Of a stretch of 64,000 nucleotides of DNA, positions 12,131 to 22,858 are shown piece after piece. Source of the DNA: Mantis religiosa (Eukaryota > Arthropoda > Insecta > Mantodea > Mantidae); the NCBI GenBank assembly GCA_030765055.1, contig CM060952.1:169686807-169750806 (forward strand). Reading direction: 5' to 3'. The notes beneath the pieces were generated by a model. It saw nothing but the letters and a program-made list of their open reading frames with translations, did not search any database and had not been told where the DNA came from. How positions within the stretch are numbered: position 1 is the stretch's first letter; the number at the start of each line of letters is the position of its first letter. Both the position numbers and the translations under genes were made by a program.

Positions 12131-12503
12131 TCATCTATAATGTTCAATTTATTATTGAGTCGCTTATGAAGAAATAAGAATAGTTTAAGCATTTTGTTAA
12201 AGAAATTTGTTATCATTTGCTTTATTACGTATCGCGATTTCTTTCATATTTGTAGTAGTTTATTGAATTACGTCGATAAATAATCACAGATAAAGTATTT
12301 TATTTAATTATTGAAATAAATTGAAGAAATTACACTCCATGGAAAACCTTAAATGCTGTGAAATAAAACTGAGAAAGATGCTAAACTAAAATGAAGTTGA
12401 GCATGTATGCAAACGCACGTCGGAAAGTCTTGACTCAGAGCTGCGTGTGATAGCCGTCAATCTATAGAGCAAATAACAAGAAAAAAATGCAGGAGTATTA
12501 AAC
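12131..12503. other. AT-rich gap, no gene seen
   Basis: Apart from the right TSD of the preceding foldback, this stretch holds nothing recognisable. Confidence 0.4.
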
Positions 12504-12515
12504 AATTTAAAATCT

Positions 12516-12754
12516 GTAGTAGGAGCTGTAGCTTCCCTGGCGGTGCGACTATTCCAAATTCTCTCGGGCTTCAAGCCAGGTGTAGATGTGGTGATGTACC
12601 AAAGTTTCAAAAGCATACACTGTTCCTGTCTTCAGGGTTTGCTGATATATACCCCGCATTGAGCATACGCTGAAGACGGGAACAATGTATGCTCCCGAAA
12701 CGTTGGTACATCACCACATCAACACCTGGCTTGAAGCCCGAGAGAACCTGGAAT
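12516..12754. mobile_element. Foldback insertion, probable Penelope-like 3' part
   Basis: Arms 12551-12644 and 12661-12754 form a gap-free inverted repeat of about 94 bp around a 16-base loop. The flanks carry a perfect 12-bp TSD, AATTTAAAATCT, at 12504-12515 and 12755-12766, so the hairpin integrated as a unit with 35 extra bases on the left. The right arm reads GAAGACGGGAAC...CTCCCGAAACGTTGG. This style of sequence follows the GIY-YIG domain in Penelope-like retroelements, and a similar block occurs beside the GIY-YIG domain at about 40705-40735. The family assignment is inference; the inverted repeat and TSD are read directly. Confidence 0.65.
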
Positions 12755-12766
12755 AATTTAAAATCT

Positions 12767-13567
12767 CTTTACCAAAAGAACGTGTCCTATTGCTGTAAAT
12801 TTTTGGTTTGCCAACGAATCTTTTGCAACATTGTAATGCTAATTCCCATATTGTTTCTCGTGTGACATTACGTCATATGATTAATACCCCGATAAAAAGT
12901 CACATTGTTCGCCCTGCAGCATTTTCAGATTCCAGTCCCCCTCATTTTGTTTCGGTTTAACTAAGCGCATGTCCAGCGACGGCCATTGGAAATAACGATC
13001 CCCAGAGGTATGGAAGAACGATAACCGCCACTACCAATAAAATGTCACAGAAAATGCGCTCGGGTAGCCGGGGGCATCAGCGCGTGCCATTGTGCAAGAA
13101 CTGCCAGATGGGCTACTAAACACGTCTTTAGAATGCAACAACAAGAAGAAAATATCCACAATAGAAAACAGGCTCCAAGCTATTTGATAGACAAATCTAG
13201 GCATATTATATACATGTAGCTGTCTTCTGTTTATTTTGGGTAAAATATTGACGTTAAGTAGAATTTATAGATTCCTCCCGTATATTGGGCAGTGGTTTAT
13301 GTTGGTCAGGATAAGCCAGCTCTGCCAAGCCCAGCCTCCAGCTCTTTATCTGTTTTAGCGCTCTGTTTGTTTGTTTGTTTGTTTGTATTACTCCCCTCTT
13401 TTCCTGCTCTTCTAGCAGAAAATCATAATTTTTATGTTCGGAAGGAACAAACAAAATTATGGTGTATGTGTATTGGTATTTTTCAAGCTTTTTTCATTGT
13501 ACTAGTTTCATAACCCTTCGGAAATTAAACTGTTGCTACAGAATTAGTTTACATACCTGTATTAAGA
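12767..13567. other. Gap with (TTTG)n tract
   Basis: Some moderately GC-balanced DNA occurs at 12900-13100, and a short (TTTG)n microsatellite lies at about 13364-13386. The overlapping frames at 13254-13513 are driven by that tract. No gene is supported. Confidence 0.45.
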
Positions 13568-13591
13568 TTTTTTTTTTTTTTTTTTTTTTTT
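13568..13591. repeat. Poly-T run
   Basis: This is a run of 24 T immediately outside the left TSD of the LINE at 13601-14738. It may be the target poly-T into which the LINE integrated, or the tail of an older minus-strand insertion. Confidence 0.8.
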
Positions 13592-13600
13592 GTGCAATAT

Positions 13601-14738
13601 CTTCTTCACTTCATGGCCTGGGCAGAGTGCCCGTTCCGCCTCACAATAATTGCTCCTTCCATCTCCTTTTAGGTCTACCAACATCTATCTCTATTTCCTT
13701 GTGGCTGATATTGGATATTTTTCAATTTTGCTACTTATCTGGTCTACGTTGAGTTCCTTTCTTATGTCTTCACTCCTTATTCTATTCAACCTTGAGCATC
13801 CCTTTGTTTTCCTTAAAAAGTTCATCTCTGTACTTTGAATTTGGCTTTTCATTTTCTTCTTGAGTACCCATGCCTCACTTCCATGAAGTAGTGCAGGGAC
13901 TGCCATTGTTTTGAACAACTTTAATCTTGTATCTCTTCTTGTTTTATTTCTCAACGTTCTATGCACTGTTCCACAAACCATTTGGAATGTTGCAAGCTTT
14001 TTGCTCACATCTCTGTCTGATTTCATCATATAATTAAGATTACATCCTAAATAGTTGAATTCTTTTAGTTGTTCTAGTGTTTTGCTGTCTAAAATTATTT
14101 TTGATCTTATATGTTGTTTTCCCCAAAAGGCCATTATCTTAGATTTTTCCGTCGATATTTTAAGATCATACTGTTGGCATACTTGGTTCAAGCGGTGTAG
14201 AGCATATTGTAATTTGTCCTCTGTTTCTTGTATTAAAACCACGTCATCTGCATATAGTATTTATTTGTATTCCTGATTTAATAATACTTTTCCAATTTTG
14301 GATGATGTCATTTACATATATATTAAAAAGAGTAGGTGATACACTGCACCCTTGACTTATGCCTCTATTAATTAAAATTGGTTCGATTTTATGAACTCCT
14401 GTGTTTATTATTATTTTGGAGTTGCTATACATATGTTTGATTACATTAATTAATTTTTGTGGATATCCACTATTTTCCATAATTTTCCATAGCTTTTCCC
14501 TATTAACAGTGTCAAATGCCTTCTTGAAGTCTAGGAATGCCAGATGTGTTTGTAAATTATACTCTTGTCTTTTCTCAATTATTTGCTGCAAAACAAATAT
14601 ATTATCTGTTGTCGATCGTCCTGTTCTAAAGCCGCTTTGTGCTTCCTCTATTAATACCTTGGCTATTCTTTTCAATCTTTTATTTATAATCCTTGCATAC
14701 ACTTTATAGGTTGTGTTGAGAAGACTTATAACTCTGTA
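13601..14738 (-). pseudogene. 5'-truncated LINE with reverse transcriptase remnant
   Basis: Two minus-strand frames join into one reverse transcriptase. The upstream part (14244-14738) reads YRVISLLNTTYKVYARII, then motif A FLDFKKAFD and motif B GISQGCSVSPTLFN. A one-base shift lies just before motif C, whose YADD is intact at 14243-14254. The downstream part (13691-14242) has KSKIMAFWGKQ, FNYLGC, LLHGSEAW, FLRKTKG and GRPKRRWK, the usual C-terminal region of such LINEs. A 12-bp repeat, TTTGTGCAATAT, at 13589-13600 and 14739-14750 is the TSD. It shows that this copy integrated already truncated upstream of the reverse transcriptase. The endonuclease domain is absent. I do not assign the clade. 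Compare the related remnants at 24889 and 31548. Confidence 0.9.
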
Positions 14739-14750
14739 TTTGTGCAATAT

Positions 14751-15402
14751 AATACCTGAAATTGCAAGGACCTGAAGTGTTTTCTGACCGAAAGAATATG
14801 AAACTCACGATTGGTTGGTTTATGCTATTCTTCCTTATTATTGACACTGGCTTTATGACTTCATGCATTCGTTTAAATAATTATGCGTTGATTAATTTGG
14901 CAGGTACCATGTACCTACTACCGTAAATGGACATCAAACGATTTTGTGAATATTATTCATAAGGAATTAGGAAAATTGCTAAAGTAATTGCGTATGTAAT
15001 AGTAGTTTATGCAACACTTGTAGCACTGTCGTTCCTGCGACAATTTTTAGGAGTTGTCTTATTTAATTTATCCCGACTTCCTTACATTTTCGGTATTTCA
15101 GCATTGCAATTTGGAAATAAACTATAAAATAAATCGAAATAAGCGTCTTCATATATTATGAGACGTTAGCTTTTCTCTCTGCATTTTATTTGGTGTATTG
15201 AACCGAGAAGCAAATCACCTATTGCTCGGGACAAATAGCTTGAGCTTTATGCGCGGCGGTACTAGGAACTAACGTGTTGTGATGGCTGGCTATAGGCTGC
15301 GTATTAAGTTGTTAATCTTGTTAACTCTGGTGGGAGGCATGAGTATCGCAGTACAGTGTAGCATCCTGTCACAAAATGTGTCTCTAATAATGCTTTTCAA
15401 AC
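14751..15402. other. AT-rich gap, no gene seen
   Basis: No exon or element could be supported between the LINE and the DDE fossil. Confidence 0.4.
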
Positions 15403-15860
15403 ATGGAAATTTTTGAAAAGTTCAGCTCGGATGGTTTTAAACTCAACGAAGCAGAAGGATTATTATTGTGTTTCCAGTTCTGTATGGAGGAAAAACAAGT
15501 ATTACGAAAAAGTGAGGAAGAAACGATCGTTAAAGAATTTGAAGGAGCTAGTATTTCAGGTACGCGAGTTACTTCTCCAGGAAAACAACGTAATCGGAAA
15601 AAGAAGTTTCAAATCGACGATTTCCTTGAATGCGTAATAGAGAACTATAGAGTACTATGAAGTACGTAAAGAAATTCCAATAGTGAAGAAGTTATTCTAT
15701 GCAGTGAATGACAAAATTAATTTCGGTGATGGAGAGAAAACATTCTGATGAATTTTAAAGGAAATGGAACTTAGCTTCTAAAAATGTAAGAATCTGTGAC
15801 ACAGTTTAGTGGAACGCCAGAATATAGATTACTCCCATTCACTGCGATTTAAACCCCAGT
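15403..15860 (+). pseudogene. Decayed DDE transposase (Tc1/IS630-like), N-terminal part
   Basis: The 85-codon frame at 15403-15660 contains FQFCMEEK, EGASISGTRVTSPGK and RNRKKKFQIDDF. After a frameshift the next frame reads YYEVRKEIPIVKKL, INFGDGEKTF and ILKEME. These fit the N-terminal DNA-binding and linker region of the arthropod DDE_3-type transposases: a spacer PGK-R-KKF-D, then EVPTL-KL, then the LKEMGF block. No catalytic DDE core follows, and stops occur throughout after 15750. The assignment rests on recalled family pattern only. A related fossil with the first catalytic Asp lies at 60241-60800. Confidence 0.5.
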
Positions 15861-17618
15861 GAACTGATATGAGATTTCATGAACAAAAAATAGCAGAAAA
15901 CTGTGCTCTGTGACTTTAAACGCATTTAAAGGGACTAACCAGACAATGTTTAAAGGACACCACTGAAGAAGATTGAAAAAATCCGTGCATAAAAATTATG
16001 TCCATAAAATAAGAATACTGTTATCTTGATAACGGCAGTTCTACAGACATTACAGCTACTACCCATCCTACCACAGATGGAAGTTCTTCAGATATGCAAG
16101 AATCAGAATCTTCACATCAGAATTAAATAAGTCAATTTTGTTCTGCTTCTTAGCGCAGCACATTTTGTGCCTTCAATAATGTACATACTTTCGTGGCATG
16201 CTGTTTCTCATCTCCTCTGATAGCCAATTGTGCGGTGTAACAGATAACAGCACCTCCACTCGATGCATCTTCCTAAATGTCCCAGGTAATACGTGCATAC
16301 ATTTTCTATCTGGGAGAGAAGTGGTCAGGTGTTACGGACTGTAATATAGTCTATTATCAGTGCTTCTGGCTATTAATTGTAAATTCCGATATCATATTTT
16401 TCTAACAATGTGCAGAGTATAACCTGTTTATTTGTCAGAGAAAGTATCAGAAAATTATTTCAACTTCTTTCTATGTCACCTCAGTTGGAATACCTTTATT
16501 ATTTTATTGCTATACGAAATAGATCATTGCAATTATTGTTATGCGTGCAATATTTAGAGATATTCAATACAGTATCAAACTGTTTATAATGGTAGGTTTC
16601 CATAAAATATGCTACAAAAAACAAATTGGAAACTCCCAGAATATATAAATGAAAACATTGTTTTTTTTTTCTTCTTCTTTCCTGAATTTTATGAGTGAGT
16701 TTTATCTCCATAGATTTTGTTTCTAGAGCTTTTTAAAGTGCGGACGGATACTTTAAAGAGTCGCTGTATTGAACCAATAAATAACATGAAAGTGACTAAG
16801 ATGAACTAAATGTCGTTGTTTATAGGCCTTTAAGAACTTCCTAGCTCAATTATATACTGCTTCACACGAAATACAGTAAAATAAATTTCATTTCAATAAG
16901 CAGATCCATAATGTTCATACAGTACATGACGTTTGCGTTTTCCCTCCTCAACTGTAATGAAGTACAGGCCGCTATTCTTTCTTTGTATTTATTCTGTTAT
17001 GATCAAGTCCAGATATTGATGACCTAAAATGTTTAAAGTACGGTCTATAACATGACTCTAAAAGTTTTAGAAGGTGACATAGTAATTACAAAAGATACCT
17101 ACAGCTGAGATTATTTAAATTCTTAAAATTAATATATTTACATAAAGGTACAAATTAAATTATATTGCATATAGCAGGTGATATAGCGATATAGCCCCAC
17201 ACGATCCTAAGTATAAGTAAATAAGTGTAAATAAATATTAACAGAAACATTAGATAACAGTAAGCTAGAGTGAAGAGGAGTGAAGAAAATTAGAAAACAA
17301 ACTTTATGATATAGACAACTGATAACATTAGTTTTAATTAAGGATAGATAGGTAAGAAATAAACGACAACCAGTACAAAGAACTGGTATATTTCAGGGAT
17401 TTACTCGCCCTCTAAGAAGCGGTCGAGCTGACCCCACTAGTGGATGGGAGGCCCTTGACCTTAAGGAATGTTATGAGATATTTATTTATTTTATAATGGC
17501 TGCAGATATTGAAATTAGGCATAGAAATGAATGGATAATACAGGAATAAGAGAATTGTTTCCAAGTAAGCCGTGCAAAACTGTAGGAACAAGTACTTTGG
17601 ATTCTCAGATGATACAAA
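15861..17618. other. AT-rich gap, no gene seen
   Basis: No recognisable element occurs here. The minus frame at 16499-16711 looks random. A short GC-richer patch at about 17405-17460 is not identified. Confidence 0.35.
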
Positions 17619-17628
17619 GTTGATAGCT

Positions 17629-18127
17629 TTTTTTTAATTTACGTCTTCCAACGCCAAGTCACATTGGACGATGAATAAAATTGGTGATATGATGCTCAAA
17701 TGAGTCCGGGATCCATGAAGCTTAGAGCTACCCGACATTCGTCTTTCAGGATATGGGAAAACCTCGGAAAAAGCCTTATCCAAGTAACTCACCCTAACCA
17801 GATTCCAACTCGGCACCTCTTAAATGCCCGCCTCGGTAGCGTAGATGGTAGCGTGTCTGCCTCACGTTCAAGAGGTCCCGAGTTCAAATCTCGGTCAGGG
17901 TGAGTTACCTGGATAAGGTTTTTTTTTTTCCGGAGTTTTCCCTTATACTGATAGACGAATGTCGGGTAACTCTAAGCTCCATGGACCCTGGACTCATTTG
18001 AACATCATTTCACCCATTCCATTCATCATCCGATATGGCTTAACGTTGGAGGACGTAAATTGAAAAAAAAAAAAAAACTCTTGAAGGTGTGGCAGACACG
18101 CTACCATCTGCGCTACCGCATCCGGGC
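17629..18127 (-). repeat. SINE-1 (outer copy), split by a nested SINE-1
   Basis: The minus-strand copy runs from the tail at 17629 to CTCTTAA at about 17823 and resumes at CTCTTGAAGGTGTGGCAG (18078-18127), ending at the head. The split falls in the anticodon region of the tRNA-like head. A 10-bp TSD, GTTGATAGCT, at 17619-17628 and 18128-18137 encloses the outer copy. The outer copy is therefore older than the inner one. Confidence 0.9.
17826..18077 (+). repeat. SINE-1 (inner copy), nested in opposite orientation
   Basis: This is a complete plus-strand SINE-1 with head GCCCGCCTCGGTAGC, box B GAGTTCAAATCTC, body with an extra run of T at about 17920-17930, and a 15-A tail (18063-18077). It sits inside the head of the minus-strand SINE-1. 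Short repeated CTCTT-AA sequence on both sides (about 17817 and 18078) is consistent with a TSD. Confidence 0.9.
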
Positions 18128-18137
18128 GTTGATAGCT

Positions 18138-19425
18138 AATGAACAGAACCTCACAGCCTATGATACGACATAGGATAAGAGCAAAATACATACTCCCTGA
18201 CAAGCCACTCCTCCATCCACAAGCAATTACTTCCAGATTGATCACTGAATTGGAAAGCATTTATTTTCCAAGAATGCCAGTAAAGGTTATTCAATATTTC
18301 AATTTATCAGGAATAATAACATTTTTTATGTTTGACTTGTGTCAAATGCCAATAATATAAACCTCTTCGTATAGGTGTCGATGAAGTTGTAAGAAAATGG
18401 TATATAAAGGAGCGGAATGCAAGAAACTTACAAAATAATTATGTAAATTCGAAAGACCATGAAGAATAGAATTTGGTATAAAATGGTCGAAACTATGCAA
18501 GGATTTACATTCATCTCAGCATTGCGATGGAACAGTTTACAGATAGCATTCCATTAAATTCTGTTGTGATTGTTTACCTTCTTTCAATTCAAATTAGCGC
18601 AACGTTTTATTTAAACAAATGTGCAGAAATGGTTTGTAGTAAAAGTTTATATATTGAGAATTTTAAGAAAGGATGAATCTGTCATATTTGTCACAGTATT
18701 CCGCATGTTTATGGTTTTAGGTCTTATAGCTATCACTGAGCCGTTTCGCCATTTTTGGCATAGTGAAGCTAGAACTCGTGTCTAGAACAATGGTGGCTGG
18801 TCTATTGTTTGGGTCAGCTGACTTCTAATCGCACCCTCTTCCGTACAATACCCAGAAGCACTCGTCCGTGCAAGGGAAATAGTGCCACTAGACTGGTGAC
18901 GTCAAGAGTTAGGGGGAGAAAAATAATTTCCATTCGCATAGTGGAAAACATCAATCCTTTTTTCTAGGGAGAGGGAAAACTCCGTGGAGATTCGCAGAGT
19001 GTCAGTCAGCACTTTGCTGACGGGAGACCCGGGCAGATCGATCACCGACGCTGTGACGTTTGCATCAAATATTTACACGAAGGATGATTTCCTCGTCGCT
19101 GTACCGGTTCAGTTTGTAGACGCGTCTCTCCTCCAGATTTGTCACGCGTTTTGCCCCTCGCTCCTTATTTTGTAAAAATAATAATAAAAAAAGAAAAATA
19201 CAGGAGAAACTTTTATGAGATTTTTCGCTGACTGTAAATGTTCAGTTCCCCTTACAAGATTTTTCGAGAAGGCCACCCTGCGTTTATCTTGGAACCATTT
19301 TAGTACAAATAACTTATTTTGTTTTGCCTTTGAGTTAAAGATTTCAACTTTATTCTCCCAAGAAAAATGGATGACAGCATTTAGCAGTTTCCATACTTTA
19401 CTTTTTACCTTGGGATTTTGTGCAG
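18138..19425. other. Gap with an unexplained CpG-rich patch
   Basis: AT-rich DNA with a GC-richer patch at about 18960-19170. That patch holds an open frame of 63 codons preceded by a pyrimidine-rich TTTTTTCTAG, like a splice acceptor. The protein is not recognised and no donor or second exon is evident. I do not call a gene. Confidence 0.3.
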
Positions 19426-19437
19426 AAATGTATTTTT

Positions 19438-19785
19438 GGAAATTAATTGTTCTTTCACACTAGCCGTGTGTAGGACGCACTATGAAAGGGTCGAGCCAGA
19501 CTGAAAAATTCAATGCCATACCCGGGATTTGAACCACGGATCTTCTGGTTTCCGTCCAGGCGCTCTAACCATTTGAGCTACTATGGCCAACGTGCCAACA
19601 TGACATTAAATTCTCCAAGTCAGTGGTTTACCGGTAGAAACAAGAGTCAGTTGGAGAATTTAATGTCATGTTGGCACGTTGGATATAGTAGCTCAAATGG
19701 TTAGAGCGCCTGGACGGAAACCAGAAGATCCGTGGTTCAAATCCCGGCTATGGCATTGAATTTTTCAGTCTGGCTTGACCCTTTC
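19438..19785. mobile_element. SINE-3 palindrome with two tRNA-like cores
   Basis: Arms 19483-19618 and 19651-19786 are inverted repeats of 136 bp with no gaps and only about four mismatches, around a 32-base centre. Each arm holds a tRNA-like core (minus 19515-19587, plus 19682-19754) with anticodon loop ACGGAAA. A perfect 12-bp TSD, AAATGTATTTTT, lies at 19426-19437 and 19786-19797. The left flank includes an extra CACTAGCCGTG segment (19438-19482) found in the other SINE-3 copies. The arms resemble each other much more than they resemble the cores at 40028 or 63409, so they probably arose by copying one arm from the other. Confidence 0.9.
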
Positions 19786-19797
19786 AAATGTATTTTT

Positions 19798-21213
19798 CTC
19801 TTCATTCCAGTAAATTTTCATATGCATCAAGTATATTGCAATTCCGTGCAAAGAATACAACAATATCCATTATACAAATGGCATGTTTTTAGTTTGCAAT
19901 CGGTGGCTATCTTGCAGTAAATCTAAATGTGGTTTGCATTTTGGTCTTCAAAGATGTCGTGGCAATGAAAGGTCGATTGAAGTGCTGTTCAGTGGTTCAG
20001 GTATAACAGAAGTGAAAAGTGAAATGCACTGCTGGTTTGTTGATAACCCTGTACTTCGTTATTGAGATGTATTCGCTGTCAGGTGGAAAACCCAATTTGT
20101 TTCCTTTGGGAGTTTGAAGCCGAATTCTACATCAAGGAAGCCTATTGCTAAATCAGTCTTATCTGAGGAATAGGTTACTCGTTTTAAATGAAGCGGTAAT
20201 GATGGTAATCCTTGGAGCTGTGGCTTTTGTCGGAAGAACTTTGGTCTACTTTTTACTAAGTTAATATGCTCTCTCCAGCTGAAGTTGCTGTTTAGTTTAA
20301 ATCAAAGATACGTTGTGAATTCTTCGGAGAAATATCTTCACGTTCCAAAATAATGTTGAGTTATTTTTAGTCTTTAAAGTGAAGTGGTCTCGTTTAGACT
20401 TGCGGAGAAATTACTGAAGTCCATTTATTTCTGAACTTTCGCCGCAGTGAATACTGGCGAGTACTTGCGAACAGAACATTAATGATGGGGAAGAGGATTT
20501 GAAAAATGTTTCCACAGTTAGTAAGTTAAGTCGGGGTAAGATGATATACTTAACGGTCATGTCCTTTTTTCATTGAAATGGGAATGGAGAAACATATAAA
20601 AAGTATCTCAAGATATTGCCTGTGCATTTAATTGTTACTGGGAGAGACAGTAATCAGTGTCCTTAAAAGTGAGGAAATAAACAGGTACAATTAAACTAAT
20701 TGCAACAAAACTGACGTCTTATCTCACCATTAGGAGAAGATTGGTGTTAACAGGGGGGAAGATGGAACAACATGGAGAAAGATACAACAACACGAAGTTT
20801 GAAATTGAAAAATAAACTAAACTGAGCATTTGTATTACAACATGTAAGACACTTTATAAAATGCAAATTTAACGCATGTTACATGGCAAAATACCATGGT
20901 TAGGTGAAGCTCCATGCAGTACAAGTGCTAGACCTTACGTATGGGCAACGAAATACTACATACCTTGTACTTACCAAGTTTATAGATAGTAGTTTCGTGT
21001 TTATCACTGGATGAAGCAAGATACAAAACAGAAGAACAGAACAGCACACTTCCAACTGGATGCCCCTATGCTAGTCTGTGGTCAGTGCTGCTATCTAGTC
21101 TCAGATGAACAAAATATTACGAAACCCGTGTTCCCCCAACTTCCATCTTCCCCCCACTTACCTTATATAATTTGTCTTAGTGGTCAGTATTCTATCATTC
21201 ATGGCAAGAAATT
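19798..21213. other. AT-rich gap, no gene seen
   Basis: Scattered short frames only. No element was recognised by eye. Confidence 0.35.
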
Positions 21214-21275
21214 TGCGTCCTGTCTTGTAAGCAAGCTTTCCATCGGTGGAAAGCTTGGTTACAAGACAGGATGCA
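21214..21275. repeat. Short strong hairpin
   Basis: Arms 21214-21242 and 21247-21275 pair over 29 bases with two mismatches around the 4-base loop TCGG. A predicted transcript would form a nearly continuous stem. It could be a small foldback element or a folded small RNA. The loop is short for a typical microRNA precursor. Confidence 0.8.
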
Positions 21276-21483
21276 TCTGAGTGCATTTGATTGAGTTAAA
21301 ATAAAATTCAAACTGCTGACGTTTTTTCCCTTAGAGTGAAATGATTTTCTTATCTTTATTTGGCACATGAACATACAATATGCTTAAATATAGTTGTTTT
21401 TGCGAATTAGTTTCAAAAATGACATGTTCAGCGCATGCGTAATGATAAGGCTCTATTTTTCCTATTTCAGCTCTTAAAGATAC

Positions 21484-21942
21484 TGTCGCGGCAACGGGCA
21501 TAAAAGGTTAGAAGCAAATAGACAACAGACGGATAGTGTTTCACGGTAATAAAGAGCTTGCATATGCAGTTAAAGATAGCGCCAGATAAGTGTCTGCCAA
21601 AGCAAACAAAGTGAGATAAATGGAAATTTCTGGTGACGTCTTGGTTGATGGAGATTATTCGGTTTCTTTATTGTTCCGAAAATATCTAGAATTTATCAAT
21701 GAGGTATTTAAGAAGGTAACGACTCGCCAAGAGACAGTCCCGAGAGTCCTAAGCAATAAACAGCTGTAGAGTGGTGTTGTAACCAGGACGCTGTTTGTTA
21801 TTGCCATTGGCCTTAGTAGACTTTGTGTATGTGACGTAATGTTGTTACGTGAGAATTGAACAGTGTATTTCTACGGAAATAAAGAACATTTGGAATGTCT
21901 GCAACTCGGACTTTTAATTCTACGAACTCACATCAACCCACA
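21484..21942 (+). repeat. LTR-like segment, diverged
   Basis: The right end (GGAAATAAAGAACATTTGG, then CTTTTAATTCTACGAACTCACA) matches the right end of the LTR at 46893-47394 block by block. A TATTTAAG box at 21705-21712 and a CAGTC about 30 bases on could be its promoter. The 5' two-thirds share no obvious sequence with the other two LTRs, so this is a related but distinct family. The boundaries are tentative, I see no clear TSD, and no internal coding region lies beside it. Confidence 0.5.
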
Positions 21943-22641
21943 TCTGAGGGTTAAAATACACAATTTAGAGTTAAGAAGGTAAATTATTTGCCAATATGGA
22001 TATTTAAACTCCCCATATACTCTATTATCATCAATTCTGTCACTGTTCGTTACAATTTAGTTATATTCACATTTGTGGAGTCACCTCTTAGAGTCGACAC
22101 TGAAGATAGTTGCAAATTGGCACAGGAAATGTTGGAAACGTACTCCTGAATCCGATGGTAATCGTTTATGAAATGGTGGTTTCTTTCCTTTAAAGAACAA
22201 CGTTTTACTGGTGCTAAAATTGCATTGACCGTACTTGAACCCGCGACTGTCGGCCCCAGAAGCAAGGGAGTTAATCGCAGTAACATCAGCACCGACACCC
22301 AGAAACTGGTATTTTGATCTTCCTCGAGGTAGTCAGGTTTATGAGAGACCGGCAAGGCTTCCAACTGCGAATCGCTGCAGTAGCAACAAGGCATGCCGAG
22401 ATTTGTTGTCTGATCATTGCAGTAAGTGATTTGTTTGTTGTCTGTCCTTTACGTCCTAGTCATAAAAGGCGAACGGGGTGGTTTGTAACTCATCATTGTT
22501 TTACATTTGTTCAAAGCTGGCATTTCAAGGTTTTCGATTTTAGAAGAACGTATTGGTTCCTTGTCCTGTTCTTGTTTGATGATATATTGTTTATTGTATG
22601 TTCTCTCTCTCTCTCTGAGAGATTTTATTATGCCTACAAAA
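21943..22641. other. Gap with weak tRNA-like trace
   Basis: The minus strand near 22200-22260 has a box-B-like GGGTTCAAGTAC, but no box A or stem can be placed with confidence. A short (CT)n tract lies at about 22600-22616. No gene is seen. Confidence 0.3.
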
Positions 22642-22858
22642 AGAAAGTAATATAAAACTAGAGAGGAAATTCCAATTTATAATACTACACCAAAAGTTAG
22701 AAGTATCGTTCTTTTGGCAGTGGGACTTCATTGTTCGAACAATATATTATACATAAAGGAAGAAATATAAAACTAAATAGGAAATTCCAATTTATAGTAC
22801 GACACCAAAAGTTAGAAGTAGCATTCTTTCGGCAGTGGGACTTTATTGTTCCAACAAT
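22642..22858. repeat. Tandem duplication, 115-bp period
   Basis: Two copies of about 100-115 bp (22642-22743 and 22757-22858) share TATAAAACTA, GGAAATTCCAATTTATA, ACACCAAAAGTTAGAAGTA and GGCAGTGGGACTT at a constant offset of 115 bases, with about ten substitutions between them. There is no coding potential. It is a local segmental duplication. Confidence 0.85.

Noticed and set aside
18984..19175. Possible exon after a pyrimidine-rich acceptor
   Set aside because: 63 codons, no recognisable domain, no donor and no partner exon.
22050..22394. 114-codon minus-strand frame and a box-B-like motif
   Set aside because: No domain is recognisable. The tRNA-like trace lacks box A and stems.
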